NCBI RefSeq assembly: GCF_030077735.1
Contig: NZ_JASJEU010000004.1
Span: forward strand, 26,399 to 90,398
Origin: Gordonibacter faecis
GTDB lineage: Bacteria; Actinomycetota; Coriobacteriia; Coriobacteriales; Eggerthellaceae
Direction of reading: 5' to 3'
Length of the DNA stretch: 64,000 nt
Shown: positions 8,675 through 18,436 of the stretch, in pieces
How positions within the stretch are numbered: the first letter of the stretch is position 1
Layout: every line of letters begins with the position of its first letter
Notes under the pieces: model-generated
What the model saw: only the letters and a program-made list of their open reading frames with translations
What the model was told of the DNA's origin: nothing
Databases searched by the model: none
Translations under genes and position numbers: made by a program

Positions 8675-8992
8675 ACAAAAAGAGCCTTCTCGCGTCCTTG
8701 CCCGTTGGGGAGTGATCCCCGGATCCAAGGACGAGAGAAGGCTCTCGCGGTACCACCTCGGTTGACGGCTGCGCCAACGCGCGTGCCGCCCGCTCGTTTT
8801 GCCCTGTGACGGGAGCACCCGGCGCGTCCTACTTGAGCGTCTCGCCGCAGGCCGCTGGGCCATGGGCGTCCGCGTTCAAACGCGCTGCTCGGAAGGGAAT
8901 CGTCGCGCGTGCCGTCCGGGCCCTTTCAGCCGGTGAAGCCCGTCTCTGAGGGCGGCAGTGATGCACGACGCTGTCTTCGTCATCGCATGTAA
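8675..8992 (-). ncRNA. T-box leader controlling pheS-pheT
   Basis: On the minus strand the T-box signature AGGTGGTACCGCG lies at 8758-8746. It is followed by a terminator arm pair, AGAGCCTTCTCTCGTCCTTG and CAAGGACGCGAGAAGGCTCT (within 8745-8681), and a U run. This is the canonical antiterminator/terminator switch that senses uncharged tRNA. A TATACT -10 box at 9004-8999 would start the leader near 8992. UUC triplets in the stem I region (about 8895-8925) could be the Phe specifier, but I cannot choose between them by eye. Confidence 0.88.
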
Positions 8993-9148
8993 CCGTGAAG
9001 TATACCCCAACGAACGCCAAGCGCGCCCACTTTTCCGCAGAGGTTTCACGGAAGAAGGAGGAAGAAGGTGGGAGAAGGTGGCCGCACATTGACCGCATGA
9101 CCCATGGCGGAGCGGGTGATCCCCACCGCGGGTCATGGCGCGCCGGCA

Positions 9149-10504
9149 TTAGGAAGAAGGAACAGCTTCCACCTCATAAGAGAGGTTAGCAACAGCTACT
9201 TGGGCATCTGCTAGGTAGTTGAGCTGTGCTCCTTCGGGAAGAGACATACCGAAAGCAACTGCAAGATTGGAATTAGCAGCTATAGTCCAGCCGCCAGTAA
9301 TGGTTTCACCTGCTGCAGGTGTGGTAAGAGGAACCTTCACTTCCGCCCCAGAACCCTTGGGAGGCGTAAGCAGAACACGTACACCCTTTATGGTTGTTTC
9401 GTTAGCGAAAAGCGAGGTAGCATCCTCACCTTGCTTGCTGATAACCGAGGTTACTTTGATAGGTTCAGCCGAAGTGGACATAAACTCAAGATCTTCCCCC
9501 GTGACGTTGCCCGAAGCATCCACCTGAATAAGAACAGCAGTGGGGAACTTGAAGTTGAGTTGTAAGTTCCAGTGAGCTTTAAGTGTCACGTTGTCAGTAT
9601 CTTTGTCCCAGTCGGCTTTGCTTTCACCCTTCTCGTCGTAGTACTGCTTGTTGTTGTCATCAAAGTAACCAGCAAACGTGTAGCCACCCCTGTCAGGGAT
9701 TTTGATCTTTGGCATAGGGGCATCATAGGTAACAACTGCTGTGACATCGCCATCTTTGCCCTCAGCGAAGTCAAACTTCACCGTATAGGTCTTTGCCTTC
9801 CACTGGGCATACAAGGTATCGCCCGAGGTTTTGTCCCAGTTCTGAGCACTGGTTCCGTCAGCTTTGTAGTATTGATTACCACCAGCTTGAGCGTCAAAGT
9901 AGCCTAAGAACTCGTAACCCTTCTTTGTTGGAAAAGATGAAATAACCTCCATGGAAGAATTATAGGTAGCAGTGGACGCAGTAGGACCACCTGAGCCGGT
10001 ATTTGGGTCAAATTTAACAGGGTAAGTATCAGCCTTCCACACAGCATACCAAGTGGCAGACTGCGTAGTTTTCGTCGGCAGTTCTTCCGCCTCCCCCGTC
10101 GGCGTTGTGGACCAGCCATCAAACTTGTAGCCGGGCTTTTTGGGATCTTCAACAGGAGCGACTGTAGGTTGAAGCAGTGTAACATCGAAGCCTTGAGTTG
10201 TCGCTGCACCCCACATACCACCATTGCCACTAAAAGTCACTCGAACCGTAATGAGCTTAGTGCTGTTGGAGTTGGTCACACGGAGACCGATAGGCGTTTT
10301 GCCTGGCTGGCCTCCTTCACCTGCTGACTGATTTTTGGACGAGTCAGTAACACGCAACCCTATAAGCGCAGTACCGAAGTTGCCGGCATCCGCCGCAATA
10401 GCAGGGACGGGCGCCAGAGCCGTCAGTACAAATGCACAAGCAAGTGCGTACGTCACAACATGCCAGGTGAACCGAAAGTTTGATATGTTTTTCTTGCTTG
10501 ACAT
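9149..10504 (-). CDS. Secreted InlB B-repeat (Listeria-Bacteroides repeat) protein
   Basis: The 451-residue product starts with a clear signal peptide (basic MSSKKNISNFRF, then hydrophobic YALACAFVLTALAPVPAIAA). After two short related segments containing IGLRVT, three B-repeats of about 65-75 residues are seen between about residues 110 and 320. Each has the GY.F.GW/YF motif, such as PGYKFDGWSTTP, KGYEFLGYFDAQ and GGYTFAGYFDD. These domains bind host or cell-surface ligands in other proteins. No LPXTG or C-terminal anchor helix is present. I choose ATG 10504 because it starts the signal peptide; the frame is open to 10603. It lies 77 bases after the leucine-rich-repeat gene and is probably co-transcribed. 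GC content is lower than that of the flanks. Confidence 0.75.
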   Translation of the reverse strand: MSSKKNISNFRFTWHVVTYALACAFVLTALAPVPAIAADAGNFGTALIGLRVTDSSKNQSAGEGGQPGKTPIGLRVTNSNSTKLITVRVTFSGNGGMWGAATTQGFDVTLLQPTVAPVEDPKKPGYKFDGWSTTPTGEAEELPTKTTQSATWYAVWKADTYPVKFDPNTGSGGPTASTATYNSSMEVISSFPTKKGYEFLGYFDAQAGGNQYYKADGTSAQNWDKTSGDTLYAQWKAKTYTVKFDFAEGKDGDVTAVVTYDAPMPKIKIPDRGGYTFAGYFDDNNKQYYDEKGESKADWDKDTDNVTLKAHWNLQLNFKFPTAVLIQVDASGNVTGEDLEFMSTSAEPIKVTSVISKQGEDATSLFANETTIKGVRVLLTPPKGSGAEVKVPLTTPAAGETITGGWTIAANSNLAVAFGMSLPEGAQLNYLADAQVAVANLSYEVEAVPSS

Positions 10505-10581
10505 GCTTGTCGGTATCCCTTCCAATAATGCAATTACTTGGGACTTATAACAAAAGGCTTCTTGGATCGTTCGTTGTATTT

Positions 10582-13500
10582 TTAAAGGCAGAAGCAGGGA
10601 CACACTCCATAAAAACTCGTAGCGTGATTGTTGTCGCCGGGGTTTCCTTCCGAGTTCACCCGAAGGAAGCTCAAGAAGGTATTCGGATTAACAGAGCGCT
10701 CCCACCAAATGACGCCAACCGAAGAAGCTGCTGCTTCAGCATCTTTTTGGTATACCTTCTTGAGACATTCGTTTACATTGTTGTTTTGATCCACCTTGCC
10801 ATGCCAGTAAGCATATTGTGTGCCCTCTTGAGCCGACCAAGGATAGTCGGAAGCCCAATAACTGGCTTCAACAAGCTCGGAGTAGCTCGCAAGGAAAAGC
10901 TTGTCGTTGGAAGTGATGGTTGTAGAGGTATTCTCCTGGCTGTCAGGCTGGTATTTCTTCTTGACAACCTCGATGGAGTTTTGCAGATCTTCGGGGACTT
11001 GGCTCCAGATGGTGTTGGTATCCTCGCCATAAGGAACAATGTCAATTCCGGGGTTCATGTTTGCGCGGAGTTCGCTAGTACCCCAGCCGCCGGCGTTGGT
11101 CTTCTCATAACTATTCATCTGGTAGCCCTCAGTTCCAAATAGGTTTTTAAACTGGAACGTAAGACCAGCTTTGCTGCCGGATATCTTATCGTCATGGAAA
11201 ACTCCGATAATGCGCAAGTCGTATGTTCGACCATCGTTCCATGTTGACTTGCACACGTACTTAGTATCATCAGTGGCGAAAGCTGCGTACATGTCGTAGT
11301 ACAAGGAACCCGTCCCTTTTCGGGAAATATCTTTAGCATGTGTTTTAACATCATCGAGAGAATAAATCTGATTCGGAGTTACCGAGATGTCTTCGAGGTA
11401 AAAATCGGCATTTTTAGTACCATTGCCCGATGGCTTGAACGTAAAGCTTTCGAACGTACACATGACCGTAGCGAGGGGTTTTGGATCACTACTGCCATTC
11501 GCTACTCCTTCTATCACTTGAGCATTTGCCAGAGCGAGATCGTTCGTCAGGTTCAAACGGAAGGTATAGGAAGCCCAAGATTCGGGGCCCATACCGAAGG
11601 CTGCTTTATCAGATTCAGCAAGAGTGACGTTATTCACACCCGCCCCATAGCCGAAGTCTACAGCTGCACCTTCATTATTTTGGGGATAGAGGCTAAAAAT
11701 ACTTTGAGTATCAAGGCTTCTTGCAGGGTCATTTGTTTCGATGAAGCTTTCCGTGGAGGTGTTTTCACATGCAATACTATCAAGTTGTACAGCAAGACCA
11801 ACGGAGTTGTTTTTGAAGACCGCAGAGCCAGTAGCACAGTCGGGCTTTGTTGCCACATCATAGCCGCTACCTTCTCCAAGGATAACCTGCGTGGGGGCAG
11901 AGACGTTGATTTGGAGATCGCGGGGATTAGCGAGGTAGGCTCCAGGAAGGGAGGTGCTGGCATCGAAAAGGGCAATGTCGGCCTCAGCATTGGGGTTTGG
12001 GGAGACTTCTACGGTGCGGGTTGCGCGAGTGAGTTCGACATCGTCGAGGGTAAGAATTGCGGTGATGTCAGAAGTGCCGGCTTTCTTGGCTGAGACAGTG
12101 CCGGCATCCACCGACAAGGGAGCGGCAGCGTAGGAGTAGGAAGCCTCAATGGGATCGGGAACTTCCAGGCTGCCGCCTTCTAGCAGGTTGGCTTCCTGGC
12201 CCGCTTCGATGGCGAGGGGTTCTTCGGAGAGAGTGATGCCGTAGGGCATGAGGTGGTTACCATCAGCAGGAAGACCTGGGTTCCAGGAGTCCTCGGAACC
12301 GGAGGGGATGTAGATCGAAACATTAGTGCAGCCTGCGAGGACATCACTTGCGACCTCGGGAGTGCCGAGGGCGACCATGCGATTAAGTGATGAACAGGAT
12401 GCGAAGGCGCGGGAGCCGATGGACTCTATGCTGGCAGGAAGCCAGATGTCCTTGAGAGAGGTGGCTTCGAAGGCTCGCTCCCCTATCTCGCGGAGGGTGT
12501 TTGGAAACTCGATGGTTGATAGGTTCGCGCAGCCGGCGAAGGCTCCGTTGTTGATGGTGGTGATAGTGGTTGGAAGTTTGATACTGGTGAGGGAGCCGCG
12601 GTTCGCGAAGGCGTTTTCGGCTATGGTGCTCACGCGATAAGGGACGCCGTTGATCTCGGTGGAGACGGGGATTTCAAGGTCAGCCTCGGGATCATCTTTG
12701 CCTTGCCAGGAGACGGAGAGGGTGTAGTCATCAAGCAGGGTGTAGGTGAGGCCAGTGGCTTCGTTGGCGCTGTCTTGGTTTGTGGTTGAGCCGGGCTTGG
12801 CGGGTTCAGCGAAGTTCTTAAAGCCGGCTTGCTCCCAGGTTGCCTTGCGGGCTTCGTAGTCTTGGCCTGCCGGGAGGGCTACCACTGCTGTTGCTTTGGT
12901 TTCATCCGTGAAGGCTGTGGGGTCGATCTTTTGGACAGTGCCCAGGGCAGTGATGGATGCGAGGTCTTTGCAGCCAGCAAGAGCATCTTTGTCGATGGTT
13001 TCTGTTTCAGCAGGAATCACGATGGAGGCACCAACGCCTGCAGGACAGGCTACCAGGGTCTTCATATCCTTGCTGTAGAGGATGCCGTCGTAAGAGGTAA
13101 ACGTGGCACTGTCCCCGACCAGGAGCCGAGAGAGGCTGCTGCACCGGGAAAATGCAGCAGCAGGGACAAGGGTGGTCTGGTCGGGGAGAGAAGCAGCGCC
13201 CTCCTTGCCCTCGGGAATGAGCAGGAGTTGCGAGTAGTCTTTGGTAAAGAGCATGTCGTCAAACGAGACAAAGCCCTCACACTTGGGGCTTATTTGGACA
13301 TGCTTGAGCGACGGGCAGTTTACGAGTGCACCGTCGTCGATATGTTGGATTGTTTCGGGAAGGGAGAGTGACTCTACAGAAGAGTCAGTGAATGCCCCCC
13401 CCCCCCGCAAGGTTTTTGAGGGTAGTCACCGTATAGGTGTCACTACCACTAGCTACCTGGGTGGGGACGGAGATGGTTTTGAGATCGGTGGCGTGGATGC

Positions 13501-13844
13501 CAACAAGAGAAACGGACGTACCGTCTTCGTTCACTTCGAAGATAAGACCTTCGGACACAAAGGTGCCAAGAGTTGCTTTGGGGGTTCCTTGAACAAGAGG
13601 CAGAGCGCCTGTGGTTTGAGAATCAAGTGCAGGGGTGTAGGTGCTAGGTAATCCGGCGGAGGTCGCGCCTTGGGTATCTCCTTGGGAGATAAGAGGCTCA
13701 GAAAGCCCCCCCCCCCCGGAGATTTTCGGCTTCAGCACCAAAGGCTGTTACCGTACCCGAAAACGCGAGGCTCGCGACCAGAACGACAGAGACAGCCGCG
13801 TTTGCGACGGTCTTGCCGTGTGTGCGATTGCTTGTCAGCCGCAT
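10582..13844 (-). CDS. Phase-variable leucine-rich-repeat/DUF6273 surface protein, out of frame at two poly-G tracts
   Basis: Read through three frames this is one gene of about 1086 codons. Part 1 (ATG 13844, GAGGAAG upstream) encodes a signal peptide ending AFSGTVTAFGAEAENL. A 12-G tract (13717-13706) then throws it out of frame and TGA follows at 13700. Part 2 (frame through 13705-13409) encodes about 100 residues ending TYTVTTLKNLAG, where a second 12-G tract (13406-13395) shifts the frame to a TGA at 13387. Part 3 continues as BspA-like LRR_5 repeats (AFTDSSVESLSLPETI and many more), an immunoglobulin-like region and a C-terminal DUF6273-like domain (WWERSVNPNTFLSFLRV, GVCPCFCL). Each tract needs 11 (or 8 or 14) Gs for the frames to join, and the joined protein then reads smoothly. 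I infer slipped-strand phase variation in the OFF state; a sequencing or assembly error is the alternative. Confidence 0.75.
13395..13406 (-). repeat. Poly-G tract 2 (12 bp) inside the LRR gene
   Basis: Twelve C on the plus strand read as twelve G in the gene. With 11 G the reading is LAGGGAFTDSS, which matches the LRR_5 pattern before AF. With 12 G translation stops four codons later. Confidence 0.9.
13706..13717 (-). repeat. Poly-G tract 1 (12 bp) just after the signal peptide
   Basis: Twelve C on the plus strand read as twelve G in the gene, directly after AEAENL. With 11 G the frame enters GGGLSEPLISQ; with 12 G it reads GGGAF and stops. Confidence 0.9.
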
Positions 13845-13940
13845 GGTAATCGCTTCCTCACTTCGTTTCGGTTTACAACGTATCCGGCATACGTACATGC
13901 CGAGTTCCCCAGACTAGTGCCCGGGATGGATATATTCGAC

Positions 13941-13968
13941 AGTATAGCTACAGTTTCCATTTTGCAAA
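13941..13968 (-). promoter_or_regulatory. Promoter of the LRR surface gene
   Basis: Minus-strand TATACT lies at 13946-13941 with TTTGCA at 13968-13963 (16-base spacer). This gives a leader of about 90 bases before ATG 13844. Confidence 0.55.
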
Positions 13969-14008
13969 GGGGGCAATTTTGGAAAACTCTTGGGAGACTT
14001 CTCGCTAA

Positions 14009-14063
14009 CGCCGCACGGGATCCTTCGACTCCGGCGGCTTCGCCGCCTGCGCTCAGGATGACA
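14009..14063. repeat. Dispersed repeat GATCCTTCGACTCC / CTCAGGATGACA
   Basis: GCCGCACGGGATCCTTCGAC is followed by GGCGGCTTCGCCGCC and then GCTCAGGATGACA. It has the same ends as the units at 7326-7412 with a different middle. Confidence 0.75.
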
Positions 14064-14217
14064 ACCAGGGGCAATGCTTCGCTGCAAACGTGCTGTTCAC
14101 CCGCTTGTTTTGTTGCTCGCCATGCAACAAAAGTGTGACGCGCTTCGCGCTATCGAATACGCTAAAAATTGCTGCCTTCCCTATCTTTATGACGAGGGCA
14201 ATTCCACACAACTTACC

Positions 14218-14420
14218 AGGTTGTGTTCTCCGCCTACGGCGGAGCGGATGCATCCCTAAAGGGACTAGGCGCTGCGCGCCGTCGCTGTTGCATCCCTACG
14301 CAGGTTATCCTTCTAGTCAGACCTCGCCTACAAACTAGTCAGCCCGCGTCGTAAGGTTAGGGATGTAGAGTACTCTTGGCGTAATAGATAGCGCGTAAGC
14401 GCGTCACTTTTTTACAGGGC
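14218..14420. repeat. Dispersed repeat block shared with 60.6-61.0 kb
   Basis: TTGTGTTCTCCGC-CTAC-GGCGGAGCGGATG at 14221-14250 recurs inverted at 60591-60623. The stretch from CAGCCCGCGTCGTAAGGTTAG (14340) to GCGCGTCACTTTTTTA (14413) has a clear relative at 60893-60967. The spacer 13899-14699 otherwise holds the LRR promoter, a second dispersed repeat and the MFS leader, and no gene I can support. Confidence 0.65.
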
Positions 14421-14699
14421 GGTGCGCGGCGGTGCGCGGCGCGGCACATTTCTGAGCCAGTACCCGCGCCATTTTGCCCGGGTGACAAACCACTTCGTCC
14501 GTGGTAGACTGGGCAGCCCTTGTTGCTTTCGATCCAAGGAGCTCTGTTTTTGATGGCTGGACAGCTGTATTTCTAAGACGCGTGCCTCCGCAACGCGTAG
14601 TTTCCCTTTTCAGCTTCAATTCCAACCGGAGTAGGTAGCGCAACCGACGGTGCTACCGCATGCTGAAACCACCCAACCATCGTATACAAGGAGCTTTTC

Positions 14700-16010
14700 A
14701 TGAACGAGTCCCCTGCGCCTTTGAGCGCTGCGGGCCAGCCGCTTCCGAAGCGCTGGCTTGCCATCATTGTTACCATCTGGGCTGGCCAGGCTGTTTCCAT
14801 GGTTACCAGCTACGCCGCTGGTTACGCGGCCGTATGGTACGTTACCGAAACCACCGGCAGTGCGCTTGCGCTTGCCATTGCGGCCATCTGCGCGTATCTG
14901 CCGCAGGGCCTGCTCTCGCCCTTCGGCGGCGTAATTGCCGACAAGTACAACCGCAAAACGGTCATGATTGTGGCCGACCTCGGCATTGGCGTGGTGTCAC
15001 TCGTGCTGGGCTTCATCATCCTCATGGGGCACGTGACGTTCGGCCTCATTTTGTTCATGGTGGTGGTGCGCAGCCTGGGGCAGGCGTTCCACGGACCAGC
15101 CATGATGGCCGCCATGCCGCTGCTTGTGCCCGAGAAGCACCTGCTGCGCATCAACACGCTTGACCAGCTGCTTATGAGCGTGGCCTCCGTTGGCGCGCCG
15201 GCGTTCGGCATCTTTCTGTACACTACGCTGGGCTTCCACTCCGTCATGTTCCTGGACTTCTTCGGTGCCGTGGCCGCGGTGGCGGGCCTTGCGCTGGCGA
15301 AGATTCCCACCGTGCACGACGCAACCACTGACGATCAGAACGTGTTTCAGAACATGCGCGACGGGTGGAAGGCACTGTCGTCCACGCGCGGGCTGGTTAT
15401 TCTCATTGCGGGCATTACCGTGGGCATGATGGCGTTTGCCCCACTGGGCGCCGTGTTCCCGCTTATGACGTACGACCACTTTGGTGGCGATGGTTACATG
15501 GCCTCGCTTGTGGAGGCGGCGTTTGGCATCGGCATGATTGTGGGGTCGGTGCTACTCATGGCGTGGGGTGGCGGCAAGCGACTCGCCGGGCTCATTGCCG
15601 TGGCGGCGCTCATTGTGGGTGTAACCACGTCGACCTGCGGGTTCTTGACGCCGGACATGTTCCCCGCGTTCGCCGTACTGTGCGCGGTGATGGCCATGGC
15701 GTGCGCCTGGTTTAACGGACCGCTTATCACGCTGGTGCAGAAGAACGTGCCGGCGGAGAAAACCGGCCGCGCTCTGGGATTCACCACGGCTGCGCTTGGT
15801 TTGGCCTCACCCGTGGGCATTGCTTTTGGCGGCATGCTGGCCGAAGCCATCGGTATCGCACCGTTCTTCATGGTGGACGGCCTTGTGTGTATTGTGCTGG
15901 GCCTGCTGGTGTACCTGCCGAAGAGTGTGCGCGCCCTTGACCACAACGAGGATGCTGCCGCTGAGGCGGGGATGCCGGAAGTCGCCGACACCACCGTCTC
16001 GCGCGACTAG
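14700..16010 (+). CDS. MFS transporter, 12-TM exporter type
   Basis: This is an integral membrane carrier of 436 residues with about 12 hydrophobic segments. The motif A region after TM2 is GGVIADKYNRKTVMI, and a second related loop lies mid-protein. The overall pattern resembles the MFS_3/enterobactin-exporter and macrolide-efflux group, so drug or siderophore export is plausible, but the substrate cannot be read. AAGGAG lies 7 bases before the ATG. The roughly 200-base leader contains a GGTAGC/GCTACC hairpin that could be regulatory. It converges on uvrB. Confidence 0.85.
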   Translation: MNESPAPLSAAGQPLPKRWLAIIVTIWAGQAVSMVTSYAAGYAAVWYVTETTGSALALAIAAICAYLPQGLLSPFGGVIADKYNRKTVMIVADLGIGVVSLVLGFIILMGHVTFGLILFMVVVRSLGQAFHGPAMMAAMPLLVPEKHLLRINTLDQLLMSVASVGAPAFGIFLYTTLGFHSVMFLDFFGAVAAVAGLALAKIPTVHDATTDDQNVFQNMRDGWKALSSTRGLVILIAGITVGMMAFAPLGAVFPLMTYDHFGGDGYMASLVEAAFGIGMIVGSVLLMAWGGGKRLAGLIAVAALIVGVTTSTCGFLTPDMFPAFAVLCAVMAMACAWFNGPLITLVQKNVPAEKTGRALGFTTAALGLASPVGIAFGGMLAEAIGIAPFFMVDGLVCIVLGLLVYLPKSVRALDHNEDAAAEAGMPEVADTTVSRD

Positions 16011-16029
16011 GCGTAACGCGACACTAGTG

Positions 16030-16068
16030 GAGGGGAGCGGGCAACCACTGCGGTCACCCGCTCCCCTC
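16030..16068. terminator. Bidirectional terminator between MFS gene and uvrB
   Basis: GAGGGGAGCGGG (16030-16041) and CCCGCTCCCCTC (16057-16068) form a perfect 12-bp stem between two converging genes. Confidence 0.75.
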
Positions 16069-16093
16069 TTCGTGAGTTCTTACCCGCCGCTTT

Positions 16094-18244
16094 TTACGAG
16101 CGGCGACTGCTTCCGTAGGCGGCGTTTTTGCGGTTGCCGAATGCGCTGCCCTTGCGGGCATTCTTCTTCAGGCTTTTCAGCACGTCGTCTTCGCTTGAGC
16201 CCTCCACGCTTGCGCGCAGCTTAACCACCTGGTCGCGCAGGCGCGCCGCTTCTTCGAAGTCCATGTTTTGCGAGGCGGAGGCCATCTCGTCTTCCATTGA
16301 CTGAATGATGCGCAGCACCTCTTCACGCGAGAGGGCGGCCAGCTCTTTGTTCACCTGCTCAGCCGTGGTATTGCCCACCTCGTCGGTTACGTATTCCATA
16401 ATGTCATTGATGGCCTTGCGGATAGTTTGCGGCTCGATGCCGTGATCTTGGTTGAACTTCATTTGTATGGCACGGCGGCGCGTGGTTTCGTCGATGGCCA
16501 GGCGCATGGAGTCGGTAATTTTGTCCGCATACATGATGACCTGGCCCGACACGTTGCGGGCTGCGCGGCCGATGGTCTGGATGAGCGAGCGGTGGTTGCG
16601 CAGGAAGCCCTCTTTATCCGCATCCAAGATGGCCACCAGCGACACCTCGGGCAAGTCCAAGCCCTCGCGCAACAGGTTGATGCCCACCAGCACGTCAAAC
16701 TTGCCCTGGCGCAACTCGCGCAGAATCTCAACGCGCTCAAGCGTGGCAATGTCTGAGTGCATATAGCGCGCCTTCACACCCTGGTCGAGTAAGTGGTCAG
16801 TCAGGTCTTCGGCCATCTTCTTCGTAAGCGTGGTTATGAGCACGCGCTCGTCGCGGGCGGCGCGTTCCTTCGCCTCGTCAATGATGTCGTCAATCTGCGA
16901 GGCCGAACTGCGCACGATAATCTCGGGGTCAAGCAGGCCGGTGGGGCGAATGATCTGCTCCACCTGTTGCTGGCTCACCTTCTGCTCGTAGTCGCCCGGC
17001 GTGGCCGACACGTACACGAACTGCGGGATACGCTCTTCGAATTCATCGAAGCGCAGCGGGCGGTTGTCTAGGCAGCTAGGCAGGCGGAACCCGTGCTCGG
17101 CCAGCGTGATTTTGCGCGAGCGGTCGCCCTCGTGCATGCCGCGAATTTGTGGCACCGTGACGTGGCTCTCGTCGATGATGCACAAGAAGTCTTTCGGGAA
17201 GTAGTCGATGAGCGTGTAGGGCGGCTCGCCCGGCTGGCGCCCGTCGATGTGGCGCGAGTAGTTCTCAATGCCGGAGCAGAAGCCCATCGTCTCCATCATT
17301 TCCAGGTCGTAGTTCGTGCGCATTTCCAGGCGCTGCGCTTCCAGGAGCTTGCCTTCCTCCTTGAACTGTTGCAGACGTTCGCGCAGTTCATCGCGGACGG
17401 TACCCAACGCGCGATCCATCTTCGGGCGCGTGGCCACGTAGTGCGACGCCGGCCAGATGGGCAGCGCCTCGAACTCGTTCAGCACCTCGCCGGTGACGTT
17501 GTCAATTTCGGTGATGGCCTCAATTTCGTCGCCCCAAAAGTCGATGCGCACGGGGTTGTCGGCGTAGGGCGGGAACACATCAAGCGAGTCGCCGCGCACG
17601 CGGAAGGTGCCGCGTACCAGATCGTAGTCGTTGCGGTCGTATTGAATGTCAATCAGTTCGTGGATGACGTCGTCGCGATCCATTTCCTTCTGCTTGTCCA
17701 CGAACACAGCCATGCCGGCGTAGTCCATCGGGCTGCCGATGCCGTAGATGCAGCTGACCGACGCCACCACAATGCAGTCGCGCCGCGACAGCAGCGCAGA
17801 GGTGGCCGCGTGGCGCAGCTTCTCCACCTCTTCGTTGATGGAGGCATCCTTTTCGATGAATGTGTCGGATGAGGGCACGTAGGCTTCGGGCTGGTAGTAG
17901 TCGTAGTACGACACGAAGTACACCACGGCGTTGTTCGGGAAGAATTCCTTGAGTTCGCTTGCCAACTGGGCGGCCAGCGTCTTGTTCGGCGCCATGACCA
18001 GCGTAGGCTTTTGCACCGCCTCAATAGTTTTTGCCATGGTGAAGGTTTTGCCCGAGCCGGTAACGCCAAGCAGCGTCTGGTAGCGCAGGCCTTCCTCAAT
18101 GCCGCGCGCCAACTTCTCGATGGCCTGCGGCTGGTCGCCCGCCGGCTCGTAGGGGGACACCGATTCAAAGGGCGTGGTGGCCAGCCGTACCTCGGGCAGC
18201 TTACCTTCCATCTCAATACCCTCAATGTTAGAAAGATGCGCCAT
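16094..18244 (-). CDS. uvrB: Excinuclease ABC subunit B
   Basis: UvrB is the damage-verifying helicase of nucleotide excision repair, working with UvrA and UvrC. The 716-residue product carries Walker A GVTGSGKT near residue 60, the beta-hairpin region YYDYYQPEAYVP, the DESHV box, helicase motifs (SATPGDYE, IGRAARN) and a C-terminal UVR motif (MDFEEAARLRDQ) that binds UvrC. The frame opens at 18271, but ATG 18244 has GGAAGGAG five bases upstream. A LexA box lies 98 bases upstream, so SOS control is likely. uvrA and uvrC are not in the window. Confidence 0.97.
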   Translation of the reverse strand: MAHLSNIEGIEMEGKLPEVRLATTPFESVSPYEPAGDQPQAIEKLARGIEEGLRYQTLLGVTGSGKTFTMAKTIEAVQKPTLVMAPNKTLAAQLASELKEFFPNNAVVYFVSYYDYYQPEAYVPSSDTFIEKDASINEEVEKLRHAATSALLSRRDCIVVASVSCIYGIGSPMDYAGMAVFVDKQKEMDRDDVIHELIDIQYDRNDYDLVRGTFRVRGDSLDVFPPYADNPVRIDFWGDEIEAITEIDNVTGEVLNEFEALPIWPASHYVATRPKMDRALGTVRDELRERLQQFKEEGKLLEAQRLEMRTNYDLEMMETMGFCSGIENYSRHIDGRQPGEPPYTLIDYFPKDFLCIIDESHVTVPQIRGMHEGDRSRKITLAEHGFRLPSCLDNRPLRFDEFEERIPQFVYVSATPGDYEQKVSQQQVEQIIRPTGLLDPEIIVRSSASQIDDIIDEAKERAARDERVLITTLTKKMAEDLTDHLLDQGVKARYMHSDIATLERVEILRELRQGKFDVLVGINLLREGLDLPEVSLVAILDADKEGFLRNHRSLIQTIGRAARNVSGQVIMYADKITDSMRLAIDETTRRRAIQMKFNQDHGIEPQTIRKAINDIMEYVTDEVGNTTAEQVNKELAALSREEVLRIIQSMEDEMASASQNMDFEEAARLRDQVVKLRASVEGSSEDDVLKSLKKNARKGSAFGNRKNAAYGSSRRS

Positions 18245-18317
18245 GATGCTCCTTCCGAGACAAAGCGCCACGCCGCGCCCACAACCCGCGCGGCGATCAG
18301 AAGCTCATAAGGCACCC

Positions 18318-18353
18318 AGTGTAGCACAGCCGCTGCAATATGAACAGATGTTC
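18318..18353 (-). promoter_or_regulatory. uvrB promoter with LexA (SOS) box
   Basis: GAAC-ATCT-GTTC (minus strand, 18353-18342) matches the Gram-positive/actinobacterial LexA consensus. It overlaps the -35 region of a promoter with TACACT at 18323-18318. Confidence 0.75.
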
Positions 18354-18380
18354 GTGAAGAAACTGTTATTCGCCGTCGAC

Positions 18381-18410
18381 AAAAAACAAGGGCGCCAACC
18401 AGCGGCGCCC
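18381..18410 (-). terminator. coaE terminator
   Basis: GGGCGCC (18390-18396) and GGCGCCC (18404-18410) form a hairpin followed on the minus strand by TTGTTTTTTG, just after the coaE stop. Confidence 0.85.
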
Positions 18411-18436
18411 TCCCTGTACCAGAATTGTCCGAATCC

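Noticed and set aside
10505..10603. Longer N-terminus for the B-repeat protein (start at 10603)
   Set aside because: It would place 33 non-signal residues before a clear signal peptide and overlap the LRR gene end.
14074..14338. Short open frames in the 14.1-14.3 kb spacer
   Set aside because: No ribosome sites, sequence is made of dispersed repeats, and products have no recognisable features.
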